This document shows positions 36,629-47,150 of a stretch of 64,000 nt of DNA, one piece after another. Every line of letters starts with the position of its first letter. The first letter of the stretch is position 1. Below the pieces are notes generated by a model. It did no database searches and had not been told where the DNA came from. It saw nothing but the letters and a program-made list of their open reading frames with translations. Source of the stretch: Morchella semilibera (taxonomy: Eukaryota > Ascomycota > Pezizomycetes > Pezizales > Morchellaceae). The stretch is taken from positions 3,255,973-3,319,972 of the forward strand of contig WBVU01000003.1 in NCBI GenBank assembly GCA_009192285.1. The letters are read 5' to 3'. The position numbers and the translations under genes were made by a program.

Positions 36629-37485
36629 CTACTGCTACACTAATTACCCAAACCCGAAAGTCAGAAGGTCGCGGAAGTGCACATCCCCGATGTCCTCACG
36701 AGACCCATCCCCTCCTAATATCACCATCACCATTACCAGTGGTCTCACAAGGCAGACACCTTACGGATAAACCAGATATTGCGGTCTCTTTAGCCATACA
36801 CCTCGAGGCTCTTTTTTGCCGTCAGATTCCTCTACGCAGGTCCGCTTTGGGGACATACCCCGCGTGGTGGCATCATCCGTCACCGGCGCGCCACTATGGA
36901 GGGTCACAAGCATGCTGTCAAGTGGCGTTGTCGGAACTGGGGGGTGGGGGGTGGTCGCGATTAGCTAATCGGATAGCTCATGGGTTATCACTCGGCTACT
37001 GGTTAGCTATTGGACTAGAGGCCGCCGATTGGGGGGGGGGGGGGGGCTTCCCTAGAAATTCGCTGTTGTAGCGGATAACCTTTTTGTAGATTAGAAGGTA
37101 ACCGACCCCCCCCCCGTGCCAACTTGTGTCCAATCATAAAAACAGGGCCAGGATGATCTACGGGACATGCATGTGATTTTGAGGAGTAGGCGGAACCCTT
37201 CAAAATAATCCGCTCATGGAAAGTAAATACTCGCTTCGTATTTGTGACGTAATTGTATCGGCCTTCACGTAGCTCATGGTGACGGCGTTACGGCAGGGCC
37301 AATTGTGTACCCACAGGCGGGGTAGTATCACAGTAGATGGTTGAGGTAGGCGAGTGAGAATCTATGAGTTTGGAAATGTAATGATCTCAATCCAAAAAAT
37401 TACTAACAATCTTCTCCCAAAAAAAAAAAGCACACACACTACTACTATATCAGTCGGTATCTACAAAGCAAAAAAAAAAAAACAC

Positions 37486-40295
37486 CTAAAAATCCAAAGT
37501 CCATTCACCGGACAACTCCCTCTCAGCCTCAACAACCAAGACACCGTTCTCATCAACATCCCTAGACCTCTTCTTGGAAGCGCCAAGCAAGGTAACTTTC
37601 TCAACCTTAACACCAGAGAAACCACCTTTGCATTTGACGGAGAGCTTCTTGTTCTTGTAAACAAACTCCACGGACAAAGCCTTCTCCTGCTCAACGGATT
37701 CACCATCATCAATATACAACGAACCCGTGGCGTATCCCTTGCTGTCGGGGGCGATGATGAGGTTGAAAGGCTTGGTTCTCAGCTCGGTGGTGGTCATAGC
37801 AGACTCAGACCTGAGAGGGAGAACGGATCCACCAATGATGTGGAGAGGGATCGCATCATAGTCGACATCGGTCAATGTGACAAACTTACCCTCACCCTTA
37901 ACAGATTTTCCTGTGGTGAACTCGTAGAACTGGCCCTGAGGAAGGTAGATGTCGACAGTGGTGACATTCTCAGCAGTGACGGGGGAGACAAGGATAGAGT
38001 CACCATAGATAAATTGGTGCTCAATACCATAAACGTTCTTGTCCTTGGGGTACTTGAAGAACAAAGGGTTAATCAATGGAACACCGGTCTTGTGCTGTCT
38101 GTACATGGCGGTGTAGATGTAGTCCAGCAACCTGTAGCGGATGTCGATCGCATTCTTCGCAGCCTTTGCAACCAGGGGCCACCTGTAGAACTCCTGAGGA
38201 ATTGAGGTGTCACCGTTGTGGTTACGGTAGAAGGGGTTGAAGGCACCGAGGGTCGCCCAACGAGCACAGAGAGTTTCGGTAGTGTTGGCTCCAAAACCAC
38301 AGACATCAGAACCAACCATGGGGATCTGGTAGAAGGAGGCGAAGCCGAGCATTCCGGGGATGGACCAGCGGTATTGCTCCCAGGTGGAGAGGTTGTCACC
38401 GAGCCACTTTCCGACCTTCTTTCCGGCACCAGCAAAGGTAGAACGAGTAATGATAAGAGGACGGAGACCGGGGCGGCGGGCAGACATGGCAGCATGGGTT
38501 GTGTCGGACATCACTGCAGAATATTGTTAGCATTAAATAGACATATAGGATGGTCTAGGGATTCTTACTAGTTCCGTAAAGGTTGTGAGTGTCGTACTCA
38601 ATGTAACCACCGTAGTGGACAATATCGGTGTGAACAGTACGGTCACTCAAGCCATAAGGAGCAGCGTTGGCAATTGAGTACGGGGGAGAGATCAAATCAG
38701 TCTCAGTGCTTGCCCTGCGAGCTCTGACCTTGTTGGTAGCACCAGAAACGGTATTGGCATCAATGGACCTTGCCTTCTTTTCGCTGTAGGTGGATGGGAA
38801 TCCGGGAATTGACCTAGGAGGGTCCCTAACAGGGAGTCTCTTAGGGGGCATCTCTTGAGCAATAGCCTCGGCCTCAGGGTCTGCACAAGGGTATGAGCAA
38901 AAACTGGCAGGCTCGTTCATATCAATCCAAACACCGTCAATATCAACACCGGTATCGGCATCGAAGAATTGGGCAAACTCGTTGGTCCAGTAGGCTTCAG
39001 TGTTAGGGTGGAACCAATCGGGGTAGGCAGTGACACCAGGCCAGACAACGCCCTTGTGGACAGTGCCGTTGGCCTCCTTGAGAAGGGCATTAGCTTCGAT
39101 AGCGCGGTGGAATGAAGGGTAGTCTTGGTAGGCAAGCGCAGGGTCGACCATGAGAATGTAGTGTTGGTTGTGAGCGTGGAGGTATTCAACAATCTCGCGC
39201 ACTTTGTCGAGAGGGAAACGTTCGGGGTCAAGAGTGAAGATCCAGCGCTCGTACATGTAATCGATATCGGTCCACATGGTTTCAAGAGGAATCTCGGCGA
39301 TAGAGTAGTTTGCAACGACTTCAGCAACATCAATCCAGTCGCGGTACCCGTATCTGCACTGGTGGAAACCGAATCCCCAGTATGGCATCATGGCGGGCAA
39401 CCCAACAACGTCAGAGTATTGTTTCGCGACTTCAATTGGGTCAGGACCAGCAAAGAAGTAGAGATCAAGTACACCGCCGATAACGTTGTATTCCAAGCTG
39501 TAGGCGCCGGTATCGTTGGAGTTCCTGAGCTTGATGTCCATTCCGTTGGAGTTCAACAAGAGAACGGCGTGGGTTCCAGACTCTCTGTGCTCATAGTAGA
39601 CCGGGTGGTTTCCGTACAAGTTGGAGTTCTGAGGAACTCCATAGGAGTCTCTGGACCAGAGGGTACGCGTGGTGTTGGTAGGGTTAAGACGGAGAGATTC
39701 AGTGTGCTCTCCAAGACCATAGATATTTGGGTTTTCGGGAAGGTTAGTCTTCAGGCGGAGGTACTGGCTCTCAAAGATAAGAGCGTTCCCGGTAGTGTCG
39801 AAGAGCTTCTCGCCAGTGCTGCGACGGATGACGCTGAAGCTGAAGGGAGCTTGCTTGTACTCGAAGACGATGTCCGACTTTTTGGCACTCCCGGTGGCTT
39901 TGCCCGTGGGACGGGGGACAACAGAGTCGGGGACTTCGTAACGCTTGCCTTCGGGATCGGTGATCTTGACGTGGATACGGGTGTCTATTTTGCAACTCTG
40001 GTCAATATAAAGAAGAAAAACAATCTCAATTGCGATTGCGGGGTGGGGGAGTGAGGAGGAACTAACTAGAGTCGTAAGTAACCTCCAACTTCAGGTCCTT
40101 CAAATCCTTTCCGTAAACATCACAGGCCTTTCCAGCCAAAGTAAGATCGGCAACGAAACCGTTCTTGCTCTCCTTGACATTCTTTGCGTTGTAACCTGGG
40201 CAGGCATCCAAATCGATGGAGCGAGGGCTCAAGACTGAAGCCGCAGAGGCAAGACCGAACGATCCAAGCAGCGCGAGACTGCGAATTGAAGGCAT
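37486..40295 (-). CDS. Secreted GH31 alpha-glucosidase, 890 aa (AgdA type)
   Basis: Exons 40295-40067, 39984-38569 and 38513-37486 join in frame (TYDS to NTRIHVKI; LYGT to MMSDTTH). The start gives a typical signal peptide (SLALLGSFGLASA). The GH31 nucleophile motif WIDMNEPASF places the catalytic Asp near residue 431, and the acid/base Asp lies near residue 588 in GKWLGDN, preceded by ITRSTFAG. Other family landmarks are YGLGEHTES, GFHQCRYGY and MWTDIDYM, and late RSESAMTTTELRTKPF. Length matches fungal maltases and AgdA (about 880-990). The enzyme removes glucose from maltose and starch ends outside the cell or in the wall. It sits between the sugar transporter and alpha-amylase. Upstream are TATTTAAA (40413-40420) and a CGG-N8-AGG site, suggesting AmyR-like control. 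Confidence 0.96.
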
Positions 40296-42200
40296 GTTTG
40301 CAAAGATTCCTCAGTAACTATTGAAAGAGAGAGAGGTAGGATTGATGGTGAGGATGGAGAGCTCGGTGGACCCAAGGTTGAGGAACGGAATCGATACATG
40401 GTGGGATCTGAAGGTATTTAAACCGTCAATCCACAACCCAGACACGATCTACACTTGTCTTTTTTTTTTCTCGTGTTCACCCGGTGAGACCAGGGGGTGG
40501 GTGCGAGATAGAGGCAGAGGCAAATTGCAGATGATGCTGTGGAGTGATGCATATCGTGCCAATTACACCACCGACATCACAGACTGAGAGTTACAAGGAT
40601 TATTTGTGTCTCTCATGCCTGACTGGACCAAGCTGAGACCTCGGTAGAATACTGGTAGGGTGAGTGAGTACAGAACAGAGCCTCTATCTAGGTCTTGCAT
40701 TCCCACAACGGCGGATCGGATCAGGACCGGCCAGGTTTGATGGAGGGGGAGGGATGGAGGAGGGTGGGAGAAGCTTGGGCGTCGTCTGGGCATTGGTCAG
40801 AGAACTTGTTATTGCTGTAGTATGATAGTTGTTGTTGTTGTTATTATTGTTCCGAACCAGGGAAAAAAATAAAATAGATCTAACTATGGTTGTAACTTGG
40901 GGAACGAGTGGATCTCTGCCGACCGTTGGCTCACCTCTCCGGCCGGCCGCTCTTTCCCCCCACATTGCTAAGAACATGTAGGTACAAGGAAAGTAAAGTA
41001 GAGCATGGAGACTTCCACCACCACCACCACCACCAATCCATCCACCCATTCATGCAGGTGGAAAATGCACGCTCCCAACCCTAAAACCCCGCATCTGGTT
41101 CTTGGTCCCTTTCTCCAGGTAAAAAAAAAATAAAGTAAGGGAAATAAATTAAGCATCCTTGTAAATTATGGAGGAGGCTTGAAATGTTGCACACGACCTG
41201 GGCAGAGCGAAATGAAATGAATGGAAGAAGAAAAAAAAAAAAAAAGGATTCGGATCTATGACCGACGGTACCCTTTGGTTTGGTTACTCTATTGATGAGA
41301 TTAGATTAGATTAACTTTCCTCACTCCCACTCTCTCTCTCCCCCCCCCCAAGGCACTGATTCACTCTACTCAGCAACAGCAGCTCCTTCGAACAGCTCTC
41401 CGACCAGTACATATTCTGGGACGCAGATCCTGCGATACATCTCCACAACGGGAAATACAAAATGGTCCCTTCGGAACTCTCCATCCCAGCCACAAACGGC
41501 CCCGGAAAAACGACTTGTAGGTATGTACATGTACATATTTGTAGGTAGTAGTTTTTCCGCTTCTTCTCCCTCATGTCCCCCGGGGTGCCGCAACTTCAGC
41601 GCAGGTATGTACTTAGGAGCACGGAAGTCCGGTATGCCGGACTTGGCCGGCATCTCGGACCTAAGCCACTCTCTCCACATTCAATCAATCGCTGACCCCA
41701 CACTCACTTGTCTCTTTTAGCCTAGATTGAAGGCAGAAGATACATACAAACCTTGTACCCCGCCGTTCGCATACTGGGGAATAAAGTACCTACAGTGTAC
41801 TTTTCCGTTTATGCAGTAGCGAACTCTAATTAACCAATACTGGTGGCGTTTATAGCCCAGGCATCGCGTCGCGCCGTTTTTTAAAATCGCGAGTTCGCGT
41901 GCCTGTCCGAGTTGCCGATAATTACGGCGGCCTAGCTACTGTAATTAATTCTAGTTTCAAGAGCTTTATGATCACGAGCAAAATGGAATCGGGAAGAAAG
42001 ACTGCAGCTTTCCATTATTATTTGATAAGAGACACTACCCCCGATCCGTACCTACTAATTCTCTTGGGTATCTTGCCATTTGTTTTCTTAATCTTACAGA
42101 CATATCGGATTTCTTTCCACTCCCTCTCGAAAGGGTCGTGATAGGCTATAGCAAAGGAAAAAACAGGAGAGCCATCGGTTTCCGGTTCCTGAACAATACC
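40296..42200. other. Intergenic: alpha-glucosidase promoter and amylase 3' side
   Basis: Holds the alpha-glucosidase upstream region (TATTTAAA at 40413-40420 on the reverse strand), CT-rich and poly-T stretches near 40461, a run of ACC units near 41018-41034, poly-A near 41230-41245, C-runs at 41341-41350 and a TACATGTA near 41526. No independent gene is supported; ORFs at 41311-41720 overlap each other on both strands without family motifs. Confidence 0.6.
40364..40377 (+). promoter_or_regulatory. CGG-N8-AGG, AmyR-type site in alpha-glucosidase leader
   Basis: The bases read CGG, TGGACCCA, AGG, matching the consensus CGG-N8-(C/A)GG known for Aspergillus AmyR. It is 69 bp from the alpha-glucosidase ATG and lies downstream of the TATTTAAA box, an unusual place for an activator site. 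One match to a short degenerate motif could be chance. Confidence 0.3.
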
Positions 42201-44111
42201 CTACAAGTTGCAGATACCAGTTCCAGAAAGCGAGGCGCTCGGATAGAAGACCTATTCACTCAGTCAGTATTTTTTCCCCTTCTTCTTTTTACTTCCAACA
42301 AAACAAGTATCTCGTAGTACTCACCTTTGGCAGCCCGCTGGTGATCGACACCGACAGAGTTCCCGAAGATCCAACTGTAACAGTCGAGCAAGAAAGGATA
42401 TCAACCACTGTTGCTCCCGCAGTATATCCTGTGCTAGACACAGACAATGTTGTGCTTCCACTCGATCCCAGGTTTGTCATCACAGTGACAATATCGCCCT
42501 TACGAATAGCCAGGCTGTTGGTGTTAGAGAAGATAACCCAGGACTTGTACGTGAGATAAGTATCGCCAGAAACTTCAATTGCCCGGTTGCGGATCTGGTT
42601 GAGGGATGCGACATGAGTGTAGAGTGTGGCACTGGTATCATAGCCAGAGAACCAGATTGCCTCACGGTTGTATGGGTCGGAAGCTCCGGTGTAAAAATGT
42701 TCCTGGCCTTCATAGACTGTGGGAAACGGTGAGTACTTGGTGCCTTATTCCTCTAGAATATTTGGAGGTGGATGGCTTACTGATTGGGATACCATCATGC
42801 ATTATGTTGAATGCGATAAGGTTTTTGGCCAACTACTCCAACATCAGCACAGCTCAGAACTCAACCTCGATTCAATACTGCTTACAGAAGTATCGGATGT
42901 TATGCTTCCAAATCTTGGCAAGTCGTGGTTCTCGGAGAACGTTCCAAGAAGTGTTGAATCAGGACAGCCGTCCTTGACAGTTGAAATCATCGAAACCAGC
43001 TCAGAAATACTGCCACTGCTGCTTGTAAAGGCCCTGATTAACGGGTAGTAAATGGGGAAGTTCAAGACACCAGACAGGTAGTTCTGGTATGGGCACGTGT
43101 AGGCGGCATCGCCTGAGTAGACCTCGCCGACACAGTACACGCCCGAGGCGTCCTCAAAGTTAGGCCAGAAGTCTTGCTGTACATGCTTCGCGGTGTCGAT
43201 GCGGAGTCCATCAACTAGGGGGTGTTAGCGGAGTAACGAAAGTTTTAGGGGCAAAGGGAATTACTGGAGTAGTTGGAGACAAGCTCAGCGATCCACTCGT
43301 GGTATTCGGTTTGGACCGTTGTCAACTCGGTGTTAACATCGACGAGAGGAACGCTGTTGTCGCCGAGCCAGCACTTCATCACGAAATCAGTATCATACCC
43401 ACTGGAAACACACTATGCCAAGTTATGGGGAAAAGGTATACATACATCCTCAACGTTTTCTTGGTTGCTGTAATCAGAAATGAAGCAGAAAGAGTGGAAA
43501 TAATCCGCTGAGTTAAAGGGGTTAAATTCACTGTAATCGACAGATGCAGCTGTGCCAGACCACGCAAAATGGTTAGGTGCTACATCGACCATCAGGTACT
43601 ATATATCATTAACGGTTAGAGTCTAAATCATATTATGTCATATCAGAATAAAACAAACAAACCATTCCACGAGCATGAAGAGCATCAGAAAGTGCAACCA
43701 AATCATCAGCAGTTCCAAAGTTACTGTTGAGACTGTAAATATTCTTTGCCCAATAACCATGGTAAGCTGCGCCATATGCGGTAGTATCCTCGATGTTTTC
43801 AACGACGGGTGAGATCCAGATCTAATATCACATCATAAGCCCATGGCCATGCATTTCAAAGGGAAATTACGTAAACCCACAGCAGTGAATCCCATTCCCT
43901 GAATATAATCCAGCTTATTAATGATGCCTTGGTAGGTACCACCGCAATACTTTCTATCCTCCGTGTTGCAACTTGCAGTGGTGGATCCATCAGTACGGGC
44001 AAAGCGGTCGGTTAACACTTGGTAGACCGATTTGGAGCGCCATTCGGCTGGCGTTGCTGCGTGGGTTAGGGCTGTGAGAGCACCGAGAAGGACAACTGAA
44101 AATGAGCGCAT
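42201..44111 (-). CDS. Secreted GH13 alpha-amylase (Taka-amylase type), 491 aa
   Basis: Eight exons: 44111-43881, 43821-43663, 43598-43446, 43373-43265, 43214-42886, 42832-42781, 42716-42325, 42251-42201; every join keeps frame. The start [18 protein letters not shown] is a signal peptide; an in-frame Met 8 codons earlier is less likely. All four GH13 regions are present: [16 protein letters not shown] (nucleophile Asp about 224), VGEVYSG (acid Glu about 248) and FSENHD (Asp about 315). Spacing is nearly that of Aspergillus Taka-amylase. The tail ends [12 protein letters not shown] as in that group, and no starch-binding domain follows. It cleaves internal alpha-1,4 bonds of starch outside the cell. 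TATTTAAA lies about 72 bp upstream and CGG-N8-CGG about 340 bp upstream. It forms a block with the alpha-glucosidase and sugar transporter. Confidence 0.96.
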
Positions 44112-44182
44112 TGTTGAATCGAGGCAGACAAGCAAATGGAATGGGTGAGCAGTGATGTTGATATTCAGAGGGCCGTGAGTGA

Positions 44183-44194
44183 GTATTTAAATAT
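44183..44194 (-). promoter_or_regulatory. TATA-like box of alpha-amylase gene
   Basis: TATTTAAATATA, palindromic, about 72 bp before the amylase ATG. The same TATTTAAA core precedes the alpha-glucosidase (40413-40420) and the sugar transporter (33632-33639). Confidence 0.5.
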
Positions 44195-44451
44195 ATTTTT
44201 TTCTTTTTCCCAATAGAGATCTCCTCTGTTATAGATCTATGGCAATAGTGAACGGACTAACTACTCATTCGAGAGAGCCCGAGTTCCGAATGCTTGTTTT
44301 GCTTGTGTCAGGGGGAGCTTGTCGATCTCTGAAATGTGAAACATTTAGCCAAAAGAACCAAAATCCTCGTCACGCTCACAACGAGGATCAAAAGTGTATA
44401 TTCGTTAAGTCTTTTCACAGAGAGAGTGAGTGAGAGTGAGCCCGTTCCATT

Positions 44452-44465
44452 CGGAACCAGCGCGG
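44452..44465 (+). promoter_or_regulatory. CGG-N8-CGG, AmyR-type operator upstream of amylase
   Basis: Reads CGG, AACCAGCG, CGG: an exact match to the Aspergillus AmyR consensus CGG-N8-(C/A)GG. About 340 bp upstream of the amylase start, a normal distance for an upstream activating site. The match is seen in sequence; binding is inferred. Confidence 0.45.
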
Positions 44466-47150
44466 CATCACGGGAGAATTTCATGGTAAAAGTGCAGATG
44501 ATGCAGAACCGAAAAAAGAAAAAAATCTGTTCCTGACATGATTGACGTGACGTACCCCATGCTTCCCATTTTGTGGGGTGTGGTGGGGAAATAAAAGGGC
44601 TCAAAATGTGGGGAATTGGGATGCATATAAGAAAATAGATTGAAGCATGAAATAGAGTAGAACAAAAAGACTCCGGCGCATACCTTCCGAGGAAAACTCA
44701 CGGCCGGCCGTTCGGTCGAAGGTATTTTATTCGGATCAGGTACCGAAAAGACTGGGGAAATTTATATTCCCTGTGAATATACTTATTAGATGACGTACGT
44801 ATCACTAGATAGTATTTTCAAGTACCAGGGTATGTGAATCGGAGTTTTTAGTGGGGAATAATCAGTGGAGTAAAAGTAAAGAGTGGGATCAGCAAGAAAA
44901 GGTACGATTAAGGGTAGGTCCCTAAACGCAGAACTCCCGATAGTGGTTTGGTGGAAAGAATGTTATTACCGGGTATGCCAAAAGTTGACCTTGGTGTTGA
45001 TAGAGAGGGTTTTATGTGCATAATGCTCCTTTTTGTACCTGACATATGCAATATAAATCCATGAGATATTTCTTCCAGCGCAGCCCTTAAAATTTCCCCC
45101 TTGAGCCAGGGCATGTGTCAGCCCATCCCTTCCTGGTTTACTAGTGACCTATGGTTGTAGAAAGACTAAGGATAGAGGATAGGTATCGCCAAGACTAATC
45201 CTAGCAGTGAAGAATCGAGTGAGTTTTGGTGGTTGAAAACAGGCCTGGGCATAGCCCACGCTAAAAGAACCACAAACATCAGCTGGGCTGAGGCTGAAGT
45301 AACTGCTGCCATAATCAAAATTTGCCAGGAGACTGTTTAAAACCTAGCTAGAGATAACCTAGGTAACCTATAGGAAGTTTAAACTACCAAATACGGGCGA
45401 AATGTTGCATCTGTAGCCCTCCAATTACGGTCGTATGATAGCCGAGTAGCGAAGTAGCGCGTGAATTAAAAGGCTAGATACTAGTAAAGTATCTTTTCAC
45501 CGCTGAAATTCCCCTCATCATCAATAAGTGATACGACTACGTGAACCCCTAAAACTTCCGGCAATTTCAGAAAAGTTATTTAACTGAGAAAAGAAAAACA
45601 TGCTATGAAGGATGATTACCTATTGAATAATGATTGCCTATATATCTACGGCTGCAGACATGGTTTTTCCTTCGACCAGAAAACATGGGCTTGTTCGAGC
45701 AGAGTTGATGCGGCTATTTGTGGCCGTGGCCTACTGTCTTGAACAGACTTAGCGTCTTACTGAGATATCCGATTCCGGTTAGTGAATCTCCAAAGGAAAT
45801 CAGGGGACTCAAGGCAGGGTCCACAACGAAGTACTTACATGTACATCCTATCAAACTTGTGAATCAAAAACCAATTGCCTCAGAGACCCAAACAGGACTG
45901 ATCCATCAACCTCTTGTAACCTAGAGCAGTACCATGAATTAAACTTAACCACCGACCTTCAAGGGACACGCCAGAACTAACCATCAAGCCCCCATGCCAT
46001 CTCGCAACACTATCAGCATATGCCCTAAAAAGACATTTCCCACGTGGTGAGATGTATGCCCAGACCAAACAAGCATTTTCGCCTCACCGTCAGCGGAAAA
46101 GCCTCGTCCGGCCGGGGACCAGGGTTTTTTTTTGGGGGTCTGGGCCTACCGTACCGGGCGGGATGGTGTTTACGGGCCAAATAATACCGAAGCCTGGGTC
46201 GTTTTTCTTTTTTTCCTTTTTTTCCTTTCTTTTTTTCGGTACCTACATGGTGGGGTATGCAGCAACGGCTGTGGCATGTATGCATGTGTGGGTCGTATCC
46301 CGGGTCTTCGTGGAGGGTACAGATCAAGTACAAGTATGGATGCAAATGCACGTCCAACTTCCCGGTGTTACGAAGATTGGTATGTGGCATCTGCCCAATT
46401 CGCTGTCGGGGGGTTGATCACAGCATATCACTCGCAAACCCTCTCTTTTCCATATCTGCTCTAGTCACTAGGCTAGGACTTTAATAAGCTGTTACCTCGG
46501 TAAATGGTGTCGGTATATAAGGACCGTAGACTGCGGTGTGTTTTTCTCTGTTAGCATGTAGTGAGTGAGTGGCAGTAGTAAAAGACACAAGTGACAAAGC
46601 CAAAAAATAAATACATGTAATCTTATCCCCTCCTCCCATTCCCCCCTAAGATGTACTAAAATGCGGAGTACATAAGGGGCAGAGAATCCCCCACCTGGCG
46701 ATTTTGGCCAACTACATGTATGTACCCGCAGGTAACAGTGCCGCGCGCTAGTTCTCTGTAGGTTTTTCATAGCTCTATGGATTCATCCCCCTCCTCCCAC
46801 TGGCTAGCGCACGCTCTCTTCTTTAGGTCTATTAGATATCAAGTGGGTGAGGAATTAGGTGGTAACGTAGAAAAATTTGGCGATAGATGAAGGGGAAGGG
46901 GGTATTCAAGCACTCTTTTTCTTTAATCACTATCAACTGACAAACTGAACGGTATTTCTAATTATTTCCCAGACGCTATTTATATTCTACAAAGAAAGAT
47001 GCATCGCCATCCCATATGCCTAGGCCAATTGCGGTCAAATCCAAGTGAATCAAAACGACCTTATGCTCCTAAAAACTCTTTCGGGAAGGTGGTATGGTGT
47101 GGTGTTTAAAAATGTTATGGACCACTAAAGCCCGATTTTAATCTCCCTAC

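Larger units (their letters stand above)
35584..37485. other. Intergenic between transporter and alpha-glucosidase
   Basis: The transporter and glucosidase are convergent, so this holds both 3' ends rather than a promoter. Two adjacent TA-flanked inverted-repeat elements (36285-36407, 36415-36628) lie here, then a poly-G run at about 37029-37046 and a poly-C run near 37107-37115. No gene is supported. Confidence 0.65.
44112..47150. other. Intergenic, amylase promoter and beyond
   Basis: The first 600 bp are the amylase upstream region. Beyond it no gene is supported; ORFs at 46025-46484 overlap on both strands and in several frames over a T/C-rich segment (46196-46235) and look spurious. TACATGTA palindromes occur near 45839, 46613 and 46711. 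Confidence 0.6.

Noticed and set aside
37354-38205. Plus-strand ORF of 283 codons
   Set aside because: Antisense shadow of the alpha-glucosidase C-terminal exon.
39125-40054. Plus-strand ORF of 309 codons
   Set aside because: Antisense to the GH31 alpha-glucosidase exon 2; no motif of its own.
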